DNA of 64,000 nucleotides from Silvibacterium bohemicum (GTDB lineage Bacteria > Acidobacteriota > Terriglobia > Terriglobales > Acidobacteriaceae): NCBI RefSeq assembly GCF_001006305.1, contig NZ_LBHJ01000003.1, forward strand, positions 1,068,631 through 1,132,630, written 5' to 3'. A program made the position numbers and the translations under genes. This document shows, piece by piece, positions 1 through 8,996 of the stretch (position 1 is the first letter of the stretch; every line of letters begins with the position of its first letter). The notes below the pieces were generated by a model. It was not told the origin of the DNA. It did no database searches and saw only the letters and a program-made list of their open reading frames with translations.

Positions 1-2
1 TC

Positions 3-383
3 GCGATGGAGAAGCGTCTCTTCCCGGCCATCCCCCCGGCGAAGTATCTCTGCTTCTATCCCATGGACAGGCGCCGTGGCGAAGCGAAGAACTGGTATAA
101 GGAGACGATCGAGGAGCGTCAACGCATGATGCACGAGCACGGCATGATCGGCCGTCGCTACGCTGACTCGGTGCGCCAGATCATCACCGGCTCCATCGGC
201 TTCGACGATTGGGAGTGGGGCGTCGATCTCTTTGCAGAAGATCCCATCGTCTTCAAGAAGCTGATCTACGAAATGCGCTTCGACGAGGTCAGCGCCGTCT
301 ACGCGCTATTCGGGCAGTTCTTCATCGGAGTCAGGGTGCAAGCAGCAGACCTCGCCCAGTGGTTTGGGGGCAAGCTCGTCTAG
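3..383 (+). CDS. hemQ: Coproheme decarboxylase / chlorite dismutase-like (HemQ), C-terminal part
   Basis: The gene is cut by the left edge; the frame is already open at base 3 and ends with TAG at 381-383. The visible 125 residues match the C-terminal half of the HemQ (ChdC) family: YPMDRRRGE near the start, then [13 protein letters not shown] and a [14 protein letters not shown] block, ending in FIGVR. Family knowledge: HemQ decarboxylates coproheme to haem b in the coproporphyrin-dependent pathway, using peroxide, in the cytoplasm. The conserved HGMIGR histidine corresponds to the region of the proximal haem ligand. The ATG at base 6 is internal to the protein and should not be taken as the start. 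A hairpin pair follows downstream. Confidence 0.85.
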   Translation, partial: AMEKRLFPAIPPAKYLCFYPMDRRRGEAKNWYKETIEERQRMMHEHGMIGRRYADSVRQIITGSIGFDDWEWGVDLFAEDPIVFKKLIYEMRFDEVSAVYALFGQFFIGVRVQAADLAQWFGGKLV

Positions 384-424
384 AGGCTATCTGGCCAGCT
401 AACATCCTCCGAATCTTTCAGAAG

Positions 425-473
425 TTGTCATCCCGACCGTAGCGAAGCGAAGTGGAGGGACCTGCAGTCCTCC
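425..473 (+). repeat. Dispersed intergenic repeat, copy 1
   Basis: It begins TTGTCATCCCGACCG and runs through GCGAAGCGAAGTGGAGGGACC to a CTGCAGTCC-like end. Related copies with the same orientation lie at 2461-2503 and 14208-14255, each just after a + strand gene. The rest of the 384-704 gap holds two hairpins and no gene. Confidence 0.6.
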
Positions 474-546
474 CGAAGCCCGCACGGCAACAGAGCCGCC
501 TCAATATCCCATGCACTTGTAACTCATATAGACTAGCCCGCGGTGA

Positions 547-590
547 AAAGAGCGGCCAATCTTCGAATCTCAGACCGCTGGCCGCTCTTT
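547..590. terminator. Hairpin, probable terminator after hemQ
   Basis: A perfect 12-bp stem, AAAGAGCGGCCA at 547-558 against TGGCCGCTCTTT at 579-590, encloses a 20-nt loop. It ends in CTTT on the + strand and starts with AAAG, so it could stop transcription both ways between hemQ and the convergent HD gene. Confidence 0.55.
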
Positions 591-607
591 CAGAAACATA
601 AGATGCC

Positions 608-645
608 GGTATTCCCACATCTCGATGTTGAGATGTGGGGATACC
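608..645. terminator. Long hairpin, second terminator-like structure
   Basis: A 16-bp stem (608-623 with 630-645, one G-T wobble) carries a 6-nt loop GATGTT. It has no T tract. It lies between hemQ and the stop of the HD gene and probably insulates the convergent pair; a processing or repeat element is the alternative. Confidence 0.4.
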
Positions 646-704
646 GAAACAGCCTGGAGACTAACTGGCCCTGTTGGCACCTATGAGCACGAGGAAGCAC
701 GTCC

Positions 705-1364
705 TTAAGCTGCCCAACCAGAACCCCGAATAACGCTGCAGAAATTGCCGCGAACAAACTTGGGATCTTTGTCCGCGAGCACATCGGACTTCACGTTGCC
801 GAAGGTGGTCTCAGGTTTCTTGTGAATGCCATCGTAGAAGGCCTGGATGATGTCTTCTTTGAAATTCGCGGAGCGCGGATATTCGGCGACAATTGCATTG
901 CGAATCTCGTCCGGGTATTCAGGATAGGTAAGGCCGAGCACATCCATCTCGACACCCGCCGTCACCAGCGCCACCACGGGGTGCATGTACTGCGGGATGC
1001 CCGGAGTCGTGTGCAGCGCGATGGCCGTCCACACCGTATCGAGATCATGCTGCGCAATCCCACGCGCCTTCAGAAAAGCCCTCGCCTCGTTGGCTCCATC
1101 CACCTCGAAGCGGTCCGCAGCGCTGCTGTAACTCGGCATCAGCCCGATGTCATGGAACATCGCGCCGGCATACAGCAGCTCGGGATCGAACTCGAGGCCG
1201 CGCCTTTTCCCAGCGATCGCGCCGAAGTAATACACACGGCTGGAGTGGTTGAACAGCAGTTCGGTCTCCGTGTCCCGAATGAACTCTTTGATTTCCCGCG
1301 CAAGCTGGGAATCAGGGACGCTGACACCAGAGATCAACTTCACTGAAGTATTTGCGGACATCAT
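705..1364 (-). CDS. HD-domain hydrolase, cyanamide hydratase-like
   Basis: This is a 219-residue protein from the ATG at 1364, which has AAAGGAGG six bases upstream; the frame is open further up, but without a ribosome site. A single HD domain is visible: FNH (H40), GAMFHDIG with H71-D72, and IALHTTPG with H118, the metal-ligand pattern of HD phosphohydrolases. The layout (HSxRVYYFG, then AGAMFHDIGL) resembles the cyanamide hydratase branch. The substrate cannot be told. It is divergent from the GlxA-type regulator, with about 110 bp between them, so that regulator may control it. The protein looks soluble and cytoplasmic, with no signal peptide. Confidence 0.75.
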   Translation of the reverse strand: MMSANTSVKLISGVSVPDSQLAREIKEFIRDTETELLFNHSSRVYYFGAIAGKRRGLEFDPELLYAGAMFHDIGLMPSYSSAADRFEVDGANEARAFLKARGIAQHDLDTVWTAIALHTTPGIPQYMHPVVALVTAGVEMDVLGLTYPEYPDEIRNAIVAEYPRSANFKEDIIQAFYDGIHKKPETTFGNVKSDVLADKDPKFVRGNFCSVIRGSGWAA

Positions 1365-1472
1365 GTGCTTCCTCCTTTGAGCTTTCTTACAGGACTTACA
1401 GTAGCCCTCGCCCAAAGGAATCGCCATGACACAGTTCCGGCAATTTCGGACATCCGAATTTAAAATGAAGAG

Positions 1473-2420
1473 ATGCGCAAAGTTGTCATCAGCGGTCCCC
1501 CGCCCGTGCAGATCCTCGATGTCACCGGTCCCCTTGAGGTATTCTCGAACATCTCCGACTACTATGTGCAGGTCGTTGCCTCCGATGGCTCAGATCAGCT
1601 GCTGACAAACCGCGGCATCAAACTCGGCGGTGCCGTCCCGCGCAACAGCGTCTCCGGTCCTATCGACACCCTCGTCATCGCCGGAGGCCCGGGCGCGGAG
1701 AGCGGAGAGTATGACCCCGAGTACGTGCGTTGGATTGCGGACGCAGCAGCCAGGTCGCGTCGTGTCGCCTCGATCTGCACCGGAGCATTCCTCCTTGCAG
1801 CGGCAGGCCTGCTCGATGGCAGGAAAGCAGTGACTCATTGGAACTTCTGCGACCGGCTCGCCAAAGAGTTCCCCATGGTGAACGTTCTTTCGAATCCCAT
1901 CTTCCTCCGTGACGGCTCGATCTACACCTCTGCGGGCATCACCGCGGGAATCGATCTCACCCTGGCTCTCGTCGAAGAGGATCATGGTCACCACGCAGCG
2001 CTGACTGTGGCACGGCAGCTCGTCATGTTCCTCGTTCGCCCCGGTGGCCAGGCGCAGTACAGCCACATGCTCTCGCGGCAGGCAACCACCTTCGAACCCT
2101 TACGCGAGCTGCAGGTCTACATGTTCGAAAACCTCAGGGCCGATCTATCCGTGGAGACATTGGCCGAGCGCATCGGAATGAGTCCGCGCCACTTCTCGCG
2201 CGTATGCCTGCGCGAGATGAAGATGAACCCAGGACAGTTCGTGGATCGTCTCCGCGTCGAAGCTGCACAGCAGATGATCGACAGCTCCTCCATGGGCCTG
2301 AAAGAGGTAGCCGATGCATGTGGTTTCGGATCGACGGACTCGATGCGCCGCACCTTTCAGCGTGTGATGGGCATTACCGCCGGGGAGTACATCGAGAGAT
2401 TCAAGCGCATGGATTCCTGA
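1473..2420 (+). CDS. GlxA-family transcriptional regulator (DJ-1/PfpI domain + AraC HTH)
   Basis: At 315 residues this is the usual length of the family. Residues 1-185 form a DJ-1/PfpI-like fold with VIAGGPGA around 69-76 and SICTGAFLLA, in which C102 sits at the nucleophile elbow. Residues about 215-310 form two AraC helix-turn-helix motifs, the first around LSVETLAERIGMSPRHFSR and the second around LKEVADACGFGSTDSMRR. The PfpI-like half probably senses a ligand rather than acting as an amidase. It is divergent from the HD hydrolase. GAAGAG precedes the ATG. A dispersed repeat follows its stop. Confidence 0.85.
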   Translation: MRKVVISGPPPVQILDVTGPLEVFSNISDYYVQVVASDGSDQLLTNRGIKLGGAVPRNSVSGPIDTLVIAGGPGAESGEYDPEYVRWIADAAARSRRVASICTGAFLLAAAGLLDGRKAVTHWNFCDRLAKEFPMVNVLSNPIFLRDGSIYTSAGITAGIDLTLALVEEDHGHHAALTVARQLVMFLVRPGGQAQYSHMLSRQATTFEPLRELQVYMFENLRADLSVETLAERIGMSPRHFSRVCLREMKMNPGQFVDRLRVEAAQQMIDSSSMGLKEVADACGFGSTDSMRRTFQRVMGITAGEYIERFKRMDS

Positions 2421-2460
2421 CACCCACGAGTCTCCTGAGTCGTTGATTTCTCCCATATCA

Positions 2461-2503
2461 TTGTCATCCCGACCGGAGCGGAGGGACCTGGAGTCTCCCT
2501 AGA
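2461..2503 (+). repeat. Dispersed intergenic repeat, copy 2
   Basis: It reads TTGTCATCCCGACCGGAGCG then GAGGGACCTGGAGTCTCC, closely matching the copies at 425 and 14208. It sits 40 bp after the GlxA regulator stop and before the convergent acyltransferase gene. Confidence 0.6.
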
Positions 2504-2604
2504 GTTTGGCGCCACAGCAATGCCGCGTAAATACACGGCATATTTCTGAATCAGGAGCCTGACTCCATCTTCGAAGGTGTCGAAAGCAGATCGTCGTAGC
2601 GCCC

Positions 2605-4707
2605 TTATTGACTAGAACCAGCCAGCAGTTGCCTCTCGAGCTCATCAGCCAAAGTACCCGCAAATCTCTGCGCCATATGATCGCCATCCATAAAGAGAAC
2701 CACCCCGTTTCGCTCCGGTACGAGCCGGTCTCCATCGAAGATCGCGTCCGACATATCAACGAATCTCACATTCCCAAGACCGGCTCCCGCACGAACCTCG
2801 GCTTCATAAATATCGCTGTTCAAAGCCTTCGAACGTAGCAGCGAATCACAGGTTGCGCGGCCATTCCACTCCCTCTGTGCAAGACACGAAACGACGTCGT
2901 AATCGAAATGAGGAGTATCGCGAAGGAACCGTATCTCGCGTGCCGCTCCAGCAAGAGCAAGAAACGCATCATGCGAGCTGTGCTCCCACTCCGCAGCATC
3001 GATGAGTCCAGGCGTCTTCCCGGGTCTCGGGTAAATGGACGAGCTGGTCAAGATGACCATATCCGGATGCATCTCGCGAATCTTTGCCATCGCCAGCGCT
3101 CTCCATTGATCGCAAAGTCCGTTCTCCTCGGGATTCTCCCCGCGATAGCTGATGATGCGCATCGGCGGGCACCCCACGCGAATCATCGTCACCAGCTTCC
3201 AATGCTGCGTCTCTGCTATCTCTCTCACCGGCTGCAGCCACTGCGCCGCGTGGGAGTCGCCGAAAAGCACCATGGTGAACGCGGGATCGGAGCTTCCATC
3301 CAAAACGCACATACGAAGCAAGCTCTCCGCCTTGCAATTCAAGTCATCGTAGGACGGCACATCTTCAGCCACCTGCTGAAACTTTCGATACTGTGCGGAA
3401 TGGACCAGGACCGAGCGCCATCCCGCGAACCCCACCATGCAGGTCACGATGGATGCCGCTGCGATGCCTAAGGTCAGAACCGGTTTCGACTTCAACCTTG
3501 TGTTATGCCGAATCGGATTTTCAATAACCACATAGGTGATTCCCGCCAGCAACACCGAAACGATCGTGCAGCCCGTGCGAAGCTCAACCGAGTCGCTCGA
3601 CAAAACATACTTCGCAATGGTCAGAACAGGCCAATGCCATAAGTAGAGCGAATAAGAGATCGCCCCGACCCACTGCAGCGGACGCAGCGTCAGCAGCCTC
3701 GGCGCCAAAGAACTGGGCGCACCAACTCCTGATAAAAGAACCGCCGCCGTCGCGACCGCAACCATAGCCAGCACGTTGGCCGGAAACCTCACCGCAGGTG
3801 TCATGAGTGCAGCCGCAAGCATCAATGCAAGCAATCCTGAGACACCGGCCCACGCGCATAGATCTCTGTTTCGCTTCAGCGTCGCAACAGGAACAAAGCT
3901 CGCCAGCCCGCCGGCCCCAAACTCCCAGGCCCGCGCCGGTGATAGAAAATACGCCCGGCTCTCGCTGATGCTCATGAGCCACAGAAAGATTACAAAGGAG
4001 ATCGCGGTGATCGAAGCAAGAGCCAGCACTTTAAGTTTGGCGCTCGCGCGGAACCGAGCTAAAACCAGCAGGAAAATTGGCCAGACGATGTAGAACTGTT
4101 CTTCTACTGCCAACGACCACGTATGGATCAGCGGGCTCGGAGGAATACCAGGGAAGAAATAGTTCCGCTTGTTATGACTGAAGTAGATATTGCTCGCGTA
4201 GAGCATCGTAGCCACTGCATCCTTCAAGACGCGGTGTTGTATGAGCGGGCTGGCCAGAATAGCTTCTGCAATGCAGACAGCTATTACCACCAGAGTCGCC
4301 GCCGGCAACAAACGGCGCACTCGCCGTGCATAGAACTGGATGAGGTTGATTCCGCCGGACACCTCCAGTTCCCTGCTCAACAAACTGGTGATTAGGTATC
4401 CCGAGACAATGAAGAAAACATCGACACCGATCACACCGCCCCGCAGAAAGGGCACGTCCGCGTGATATGCAACCACCAAAGCAATTGCGAGGGCCCGCAA
4501 GCCTTCGATATCCGGCCTGAACGGGATACTGGAACTCCGGCTGGACTCTAGTCGCCCCGTCGCCGAAGTCTCAACCTCATCGACCGTCAATTTCTGAAGC
4601 AATTGCTCCTCACTTCGCCCCCGAAATGCTCTGAGAGATCGACTGTCATCGAGCCAGGAACAAATTTGAGATAGGAAATAACGCCGGCGCTGCGACTCTA
4701 AGCCCAT
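2605..4707 (-). CDS. Acyltransferase-3 / SGNH-domain membrane protein (OafA-like)
   Basis: A 700-residue integral membrane protein. Residues 63-430 form the acyltransferase-3 domain: RPDIEGLRALA, then YHADVPF with H82 and GVDVFFIVSGYLI, SLAVEEQFY and SLYLWHWP, spread over about ten hydrophobic segments. Residues 440-700 form a periplasmic or extracellular SGNH domain with GDSHAAQW at 483-490. Such proteins O-acetylate cell-surface polysaccharide or peptidoglycan, with acyl groups crossing the membrane through the first domain. The 60 polar residues before RPDIEGL are unusual for the family; a start at a later GTG is possible. It stands alone, divergent from the DyP operon, with about 255 bp between. 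Confidence 0.85.
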   Translation of the reverse strand: MGLESQRRRYFLSQICSWLDDSRSLRAFRGRSEEQLLQKLTVDEVETSATGRLESSRSSSIPFRPDIEGLRALAIALVVAYHADVPFLRGGVIGVDVFFIVSGYLITSLLSRELEVSGGINLIQFYARRVRRLLPAATLVVIAVCIAEAILASPLIQHRVLKDAVATMLYASNIYFSHNKRNYFFPGIPPSPLIHTWSLAVEEQFYIVWPIFLLVLARFRASAKLKVLALASITAISFVIFLWLMSISESRAYFLSPARAWEFGAGGLASFVPVATLKRNRDLCAWAGVSGLLALMLAAALMTPAVRFPANVLAMVAVATAAVLLSGVGAPSSLAPRLLTLRPLQWVGAISYSLYLWHWPVLTIAKYVLSSDSVELRTGCTIVSVLLAGITYVVIENPIRHNTRLKSKPVLTLGIAAASIVTCMVGFAGWRSVLVHSAQYRKFQQVAEDVPSYDDLNCKAESLLRMCVLDGSSDPAFTMVLFGDSHAAQWLQPVREIAETQHWKLVTMIRVGCPPMRIISYRGENPEENGLCDQWRALAMAKIREMHPDMVILTSSSIYPRPGKTPGLIDAAEWEHSSHDAFLALAGAAREIRFLRDTPHFDYDVVSCLAQREWNGRATCDSLLRSKALNSDIYEAEVRAGAGLGNVRFVDMSDAIFDGDRLVPERNGVVLFMDGDHMAQRFAGTLADELERQLLAGSSQ

Positions 4708-4962
4708 CCATCTGCGCGATGCACCCGGTGTCCGGCATTACCTTAATTGTCAGGGAACACTGCTCACCAGTTGTCATCCTCTTGTCACACTTGCGCATAG
4801 AGTGAGGGCGAGATCCGGTCGTTTTCCGCACACGCGAGTGTGTTTTAATTTTAGGAACATACTTGCTGCTCAACGTTCAAGGAAGATTGGCTTACTTTCG
4901 ATACATGGCAAAATCAGGAACGATCGCATGAATCAGAACCGCATCAGATCGAGGCAGCTCGG

Positions 4963-6033
4963 ATGACGACGCTCAACGCGCCTGACCCGGCGCCTGTTCC
5001 GCAGCCAGTGCTCGGACCGCTCACCCGCGCCGCAATCTTCCTTGTCCTCACCGTAAAGCCCGATGCAGAGAGCTGCGCAACCGTGCGCTCCTTCTGCGCC
5101 GACCTCGCCGGGCTGATCCGCGCCGTCGAGTTCCGCGACATCGACGCGGGGCTCACCTGCATCGCATCCTTCGGATCGGATGCCTGGGACCGGCTCTTCG
5201 GCGATCCCCGCCCCGCCGAGCTGCATCCCTTCCGCGAGTTCCGCTCGGGCAACCGCTACGCCCCTGCCACGCCGGGCGACATGCTCTTTCACATCCGTGC
5301 CGGGCGCATGGATATCTGTTTCGAGTTGGCAACCCAGATCATCGAACGCATCGGAGATGCCGTCACCGTTGCCGATGAAGTTCAAGGCTTCCGCTACTTC
5401 GAGGATCGTGACCTCATCGGTTTCGTCGATGGCACCGAGAATCCACGAGGAGCTCTTGCTCTCGAATCCGCGCTCATCGGCGACGAAGATGCCGCCTTCG
5501 CCGGTGGCAGCTACGTCATCGTCCAGAAATATCTGCACGACATGAAGGCGTGGAACGCGCTCACCACCGAAGCCCAGGAGCGCATCATCGGCCGCAAGAA
5601 ACTCTCCGATATCGAGCTGGACGACTCCGTCAAGCCAACCTCCGCACACAGTGCGCTGACCGTCATCGTCGAGAATGGCAAAGAGGTCAAGATCCTCCGG
5701 GACAACATGCCCTTTGGCCAGCCAGGTCGCGGCGAATTCGGTACTTATTTCATCGGCTACAGCCGCACCCCGCGCGTCACTGAGCTCATGCTTGAGAATA
5801 TGTTCATAGGCCGTCCGCCGGGCAACTACGACCGTCTTCTGGATTTCAGCCGCGCCGTCACCGGAGGCCTGTTCTTCGCACCCTCGGAAACTTTTCTTGA
5901 AGGTGCCGGTGAAGAGCAGCCCGCCGCTGCGGCCGCCGCCACGCCGTCTGTCGCATCCGATCCGCCGCAGGCATCCTCGGTGCGCGACACATCACTTGGG
6001 ATAGGATCGCTAAGAGGAGAACGAAATGAATAA
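4963..6033 (+). CDS. DyP-type peroxidase, encapsulin cargo
   Basis: A dye-decolourising haem peroxidase of 356 residues. The signature GFVDGTENP spans 153-161, with catalytic D156; H229 in SAHSAL fits the proximal haem ligand and R246 in ILRDNMPFG the distal arginine. After residue 310 comes a flexible, Ala/Pro-rich linker ending in DTSLGIGSLRG (342-352). This is the classical targeting peptide that docks a DyP cargo inside an encapsulin shell, and the encapsulin gene starts eight bases before this gene's stop. The ATG at 4963 follows GAGG; the ATG at 4928 is out of frame. Known role of such pairs: peroxide-dependent oxidation inside a nanocompartment. Confidence 0.93.
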   Translation: MTTLNAPDPAPVPQPVLGPLTRAAIFLVLTVKPDAESCATVRSFCADLAGLIRAVEFRDIDAGLTCIASFGSDAWDRLFGDPRPAELHPFREFRSGNRYAPATPGDMLFHIRAGRMDICFELATQIIERIGDAVTVADEVQGFRYFEDRDLIGFVDGTENPRGALALESALIGDEDAAFAGGSYVIVQKYLHDMKAWNALTTEAQERIIGRKKLSDIELDDSVKPTSAHSALTVIVENGKEVKILRDNMPFGQPGRGEFGTYFIGYSRTPRVTELMLENMFIGRPPGNYDRLLDFSRAVTGGLFFAPSETFLEGAGEEQPAAAAAATPSVASDPPQASSVRDTSLGIGSLRGERNE

Positions 6034-6841
6034 CCTCCATCGGGAGTTGGCGCCAGTCTCTGACGCTGCGTGGGCCGAGATTGAAGAAGAAACTACCCGG
6101 ACACTCAAGCGCTACCTTGCCGGCCGCCGCGTCGTCGATGTACCGGCCCCGGGCGGCATTGGATTGCCCGCCGTGGGCACCGGCCATCTGGTGGCAGTAG
6201 CCCCGCCTGCGGAAAATGTTCTCGCCAGGCAGCGTGAAGTGAAGGCTCTTGTGGAGCTGCGAATTCCCTTCGAGCTGACGCGCGATGCTATAGACGATGT
6301 CGAGCGCGGCTCGGACGACTCCGATTGGCAGCCGGCCAAGGATGCAGCGAAGATTCTCGCCTTCGCCGAAGATCGGGCCATCTTCAATGGCTATCGCGAA
6401 GCCAACATCCAGGGCATCCGTGAAGGCACCAGCAATCCCGTCATGACTTTGCCCGCCAATGTGCAGGACTATCCGGATGCCGTAGCTCAGGCCTTGAGCC
6501 AATTGCGTCTGGTAGGCGTGAACGGCCCCTACTCCGTCCTGCTCGGAGCCAAAGCGTATACCGAGCTGGCCGAAACTCGCGACCACGGATATCCCGTTCT
6601 CGAACACGTCAAGCGCATCGTTGACGGCAACATCATCTGGGCTCCGGCCATCGAGGGCGCGTTCGTGCTCTCCACGCGAGGAGGCGACTTCGAGCTCAAC
6701 CTCGGCCAGGATGTCTCCATCGGTTATCTCAGTCACACGGACACGGCTGTCCGTCTCTATCTCCAGGAGACATTCACCTTCCGCGTCCTGACCAGCGAAG
6801 CATCGGTCGTGCTCGCAGCCTCCGCAACGCCCTCTGCTTAA
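6026..6841 (+). CDS. Family 1 encapsulin nanocompartment shell protein
   Basis: A 271-residue protein with the HK97-fold encapsulin pattern: MNNLHRELAPVSDAAWAEI at the start, where the cargo-docking helix lies, then TLKRYLAGRRVVDV, LRIPFELTRDAIDDVERG, AEDRAIFNGY and the C-terminal DVSIGYLSHTDTAVRLYLQE strand. The length is that of the small (T=1-type) shells. It overlaps the DyP stop by eight bases, so the two are translationally coupled with cargo first and shell second, the common order. The shell self-assembles in the cytoplasm. A strong hairpin follows at 6885. Confidence 0.93.
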   Translation: MNNLHRELAPVSDAAWAEIEEETTRTLKRYLAGRRVVDVPAPGGIGLPAVGTGHLVAVAPPAENVLARQREVKALVELRIPFELTRDAIDDVERGSDDSDWQPAKDAAKILAFAEDRAIFNGYREANIQGIREGTSNPVMTLPANVQDYPDAVAQALSQLRLVGVNGPYSVLLGAKAYTELAETRDHGYPVLEHVKRIVDGNIIWAPAIEGAFVLSTRGGDFELNLGQDVSIGYLSHTDTAVRLYLQETFTFRVLTSEASVVLAASATPSA

Positions 6842-6884
6842 ACACTCCGCGGTTCCCTGCCGTTGGAATCTCTGAATATCAATG

Positions 6885-6921
6885 AGATTGGGCGCAAGCT
6901 TCTTATGTTTGCGCCCAATCT
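6885..6921. terminator. Bidirectional terminator between encapsulin and cheW
   Basis: A perfect 13-bp stem pairs AGATTGGGCGCAA (6885-6897) with TTGCGCCCAATCT (6909-6921) around an 11-nt loop. It lies 44 bp after the encapsulin stop and 30 bp from the stop of the convergent cheW gene. Confidence 0.7.
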
Positions 6922-6951
6922 AACGATGGATTTCCGCACCGCCGCGCGCCC

Positions 6952-8487
6952 TTAAGCAGCCATGGCATCCGAAAGACGTTTCACAATCTGCTCTGCGCTT
7001 AAAACTACAACCACCGTCTTGTCGCCGTTGGACATGACATGGATGCCTCTCTCAAAGGTTTCTTGCAACTTCGGCTGATCCTCGCGAAAGAATATCGCGG
7101 GAAGCTCGGCTTCGCTGCCCGCGGGCACGGAGAGTATGCTCTCCACCGAATCCACGCACATCGCGACTTTGCGATCTTCATGCTGAAACACCAGGATGTT
7201 TGACCCCGCACGTTCACTTGATGATCCCAGATCGAAAAGCCGGCGCGGATCGACGACAGACACCGGCGTGCCGCGCAAGTTGAGAACACCAAGCACAGCC
7301 GGAGGCGTATCCGGAGCGCGGGTAAATTCTTTCGGAGAGACCAGCACCTCGAGCACATCGAGAAGTTTGAGGCCGTATAACTTCCCGATGCGGAATGTGA
7401 GCAGCGAAACCTGAGGAGCGGCCGCCTTCGCTGCTTCGATCGTCCCATCCTGCTGATCGAACTTCTTGTGCTTGACCGATATCTCCAGAATCTCAGCCTT
7501 CGAGAGCGTTCCTTCTTCGTTCAGCACGATGAAGTCCTTACCATCGCGATCGGTAAAGCAGCCATGAAAGATGGACGAGCGGTAATCGTCTAAGACAGGT
7601 ATTGGAATCACCTTGTCCGTCGCGTAAGGGATGATGCTGCTGATCTCATCCACTTCGAAGCCGACATGATCATTTCCCAGCCGGCAGACCATGATGTGTT
7701 TCGGCGAATGCGCAGTTGATATCCTCAGCAGCTGCGCCATCTGCACGACGGGAACAAGGCGCCCATGGAAAGTAATCACCGAGCTGCATAGCTCGGACCT
7801 GCAAGGGCTGGGTTTCTTCTCATTGTTCTCGACAATCGCAATCACGCATTTCATCTCGATCGCGACGTTGCAGTCGCCCACCGTGAAGCCGATAAGCTTT
7901 TCCCGGTACAAGTCTTTCATCCGGGAGGTGAGATGTTGATTTGCCTCTTCACCACCCGTCAATTTTTCAATGAGCGGCAGGTTGCGGATCGAGAGCAGCG
8001 CCCCAAGGTCCAGCACCTGGATGACCCGCTCCCCTCCATCGCGGCAAATCACCGCTTTAACCGGCATCTTCGGAACTTCAGCGGAGACGTTACGCTGTTC
8101 GATGGGTGCAAGGTCCTCCGGAAAAATTCGCAGAATCTCACCAACGGCATCGAAGAGTAGACCCAGACACGCGGCCCCGCGCCGCAAAACCGCCATGCGC
8201 GGTATCGATTCCGCTGTCGTCTCCACCTGCTCTGCATGAAGCAAAATCCGCAGGTCGATCACCGGCAAGATACGCCCGCGAAGATTGAACAGCCCCAGGA
8301 GATAGCTTGGAGCAAGCGGCATCCTCTGCAGTTTTGCAGGCGCATTCACCACCTCCTGCAGGTCCTCCATCTCGATTGCAAACTCATCTCCGCCGAGATA
8401 AAACGTTCCATAGATGCGACGTGATGTATTTGTTCGAGTGCCCGAATTCTTTGTTCCCGGATTAGCTGTCCCCGAAATCATTGTCAT
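6952..8487 (-). CDS. Chemotaxis scaffold protein with three CheW domains
   Basis: A 511-residue soluble protein with three CheW-like folds in a row: about 22-165 (FYLGGDEFAIEM, LLGLFNLRGRILPVIDLR), 195-340 (IGFTVGDCNVAIEM, ITFHGRLVPVVQM) and 360-505 (LTFRIGKLYGLKL, VLGVLNLRGTPVSVVDPR). The first and third keep the NLRG loop that contacts receptor and CheA; the middle one is diverged. CheW couples receptors to CheA; triple-CheW proteins are known but uncommon and may cross-link arrays. It is the last gene of an mcp-cheR-cheD-cheW operon, 13 bp after cheD. No cheA, cheB or cheY is present nearby. Confidence 0.88.
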   Translation of the reverse strand: MTMISGTANPGTKNSGTRTNTSRRIYGTFYLGGDEFAIEMEDLQEVVNAPAKLQRMPLAPSYLLGLFNLRGRILPVIDLRILLHAEQVETTAESIPRMAVLRRGAACLGLLFDAVGEILRIFPEDLAPIEQRNVSAEVPKMPVKAVICRDGGERVIQVLDLGALLSIRNLPLIEKLTGGEEANQHLTSRMKDLYREKLIGFTVGDCNVAIEMKCVIAIVENNEKKPSPCRSELCSSVITFHGRLVPVVQMAQLLRISTAHSPKHIMVCRLGNDHVGFEVDEISSIIPYATDKVIPIPVLDDYRSSIFHGCFTDRDGKDFIVLNEEGTLSKAEILEISVKHKKFDQQDGTIEAAKAAAPQVSLLTFRIGKLYGLKLLDVLEVLVSPKEFTRAPDTPPAVLGVLNLRGTPVSVVDPRRLFDLGSSSERAGSNILVFQHEDRKVAMCVDSVESILSVPAGSEAELPAIFFREDQPKLQETFERGIHVMSNGDKTVVVVLSAEQIVKRLSDAMAA

Positions 8488-8500
8488 AGAAGCCGTCCTT

Positions 8501-8995
8501 TCACTCCGCCGTCTCTGGACGGATCTTGTTGCATGTCAGTGTGAGCGCCTCGCAATCCAACAAAACCGAGTAGCCTTCCGTGCCCCCAACTTCAAGTACC
8601 TGGTAGCGAATCCGATGAGAATCGAACGCCGTCTGAGCCGCAGTTACATTCATTTCACCCACCGTCGGTCTGCTCCCATCGGTCTCGGGAATCATCCGCG
8701 CCCCACCGGCCAGGTAGCCCGAGAGTCCACGATTTCCTGTCGGCTCCCATCCACCTGCCTTCATTAAGTTCTGCAGAGCGTGGTCGGCAAAACGCGCATC
8801 CGCAGGCGAAGCGCCCCGCGGAGCATAAGGAAGAAGGCAATGCGCAAGAGCGCAAACCTTTCTCTTACGATCGATCAGGGCGATAGCGACACAGGACCCG
8901 AGTGTCGCTTTGAGAAAGCCCTGCGATGCCACTTTGATTTCGCCGATCAAAACATGCTGCAGCGGGATCCCGCTTGATGTCGTCGAATCTGACAA
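8501..8995 (-). CDS. cheD: Chemoreceptor glutamine deamidase CheD
   Basis: A 164-residue protein with the CheD signature TLGSCVAIAL, in which C35 is the expected catalytic cysteine, and H52 in CALAHCLLPY as the catalytic histidine. The usual PADARFADHAL and GGARM motifs follow. CheD deamidates glutamines on chemoreceptors and so tunes adaptation. The start lies one base after the cheR stop, so the genes are coupled. Confidence 0.9.
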   Translation of the reverse strand: MSDSTTSSGIPLQHVLIGEIKVASQGFLKATLGSCVAIALIDRKRKVCALAHCLLPYAPRGASPADARFADHALQNLMKAGGWEPTGNRGLSGYLAGGARMIPETDGSRPTVGEMNVTAAQTAFDSHRIRYQVLEVGGTEGYSVLLDCEALTLTCNKIRPETAE

Positions 8996-8996
8996 G

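Noticed and set aside
4829-4852. Small hairpin with T tract (CACAC-GCGA-GTGTG-TTTT) before the DyP gene
   Set aside because: The stem is only five base pairs and no + strand gene ends there; it could be a leader attenuator but the support is too weak to list.
5858-6736. Long - strand frame across the encapsulin gene
   Set aside because: It is the antisense shadow of the DyP end and encapsulin, which have clear family motifs on the + strand.
6026-6841. Encapsulin read as a phage capsid, hence a prophage
   Set aside because: The fold is shared with HK97 capsids, but the upstream cargo with its targeting peptide and the lack of any other phage gene argue for a nanocompartment.
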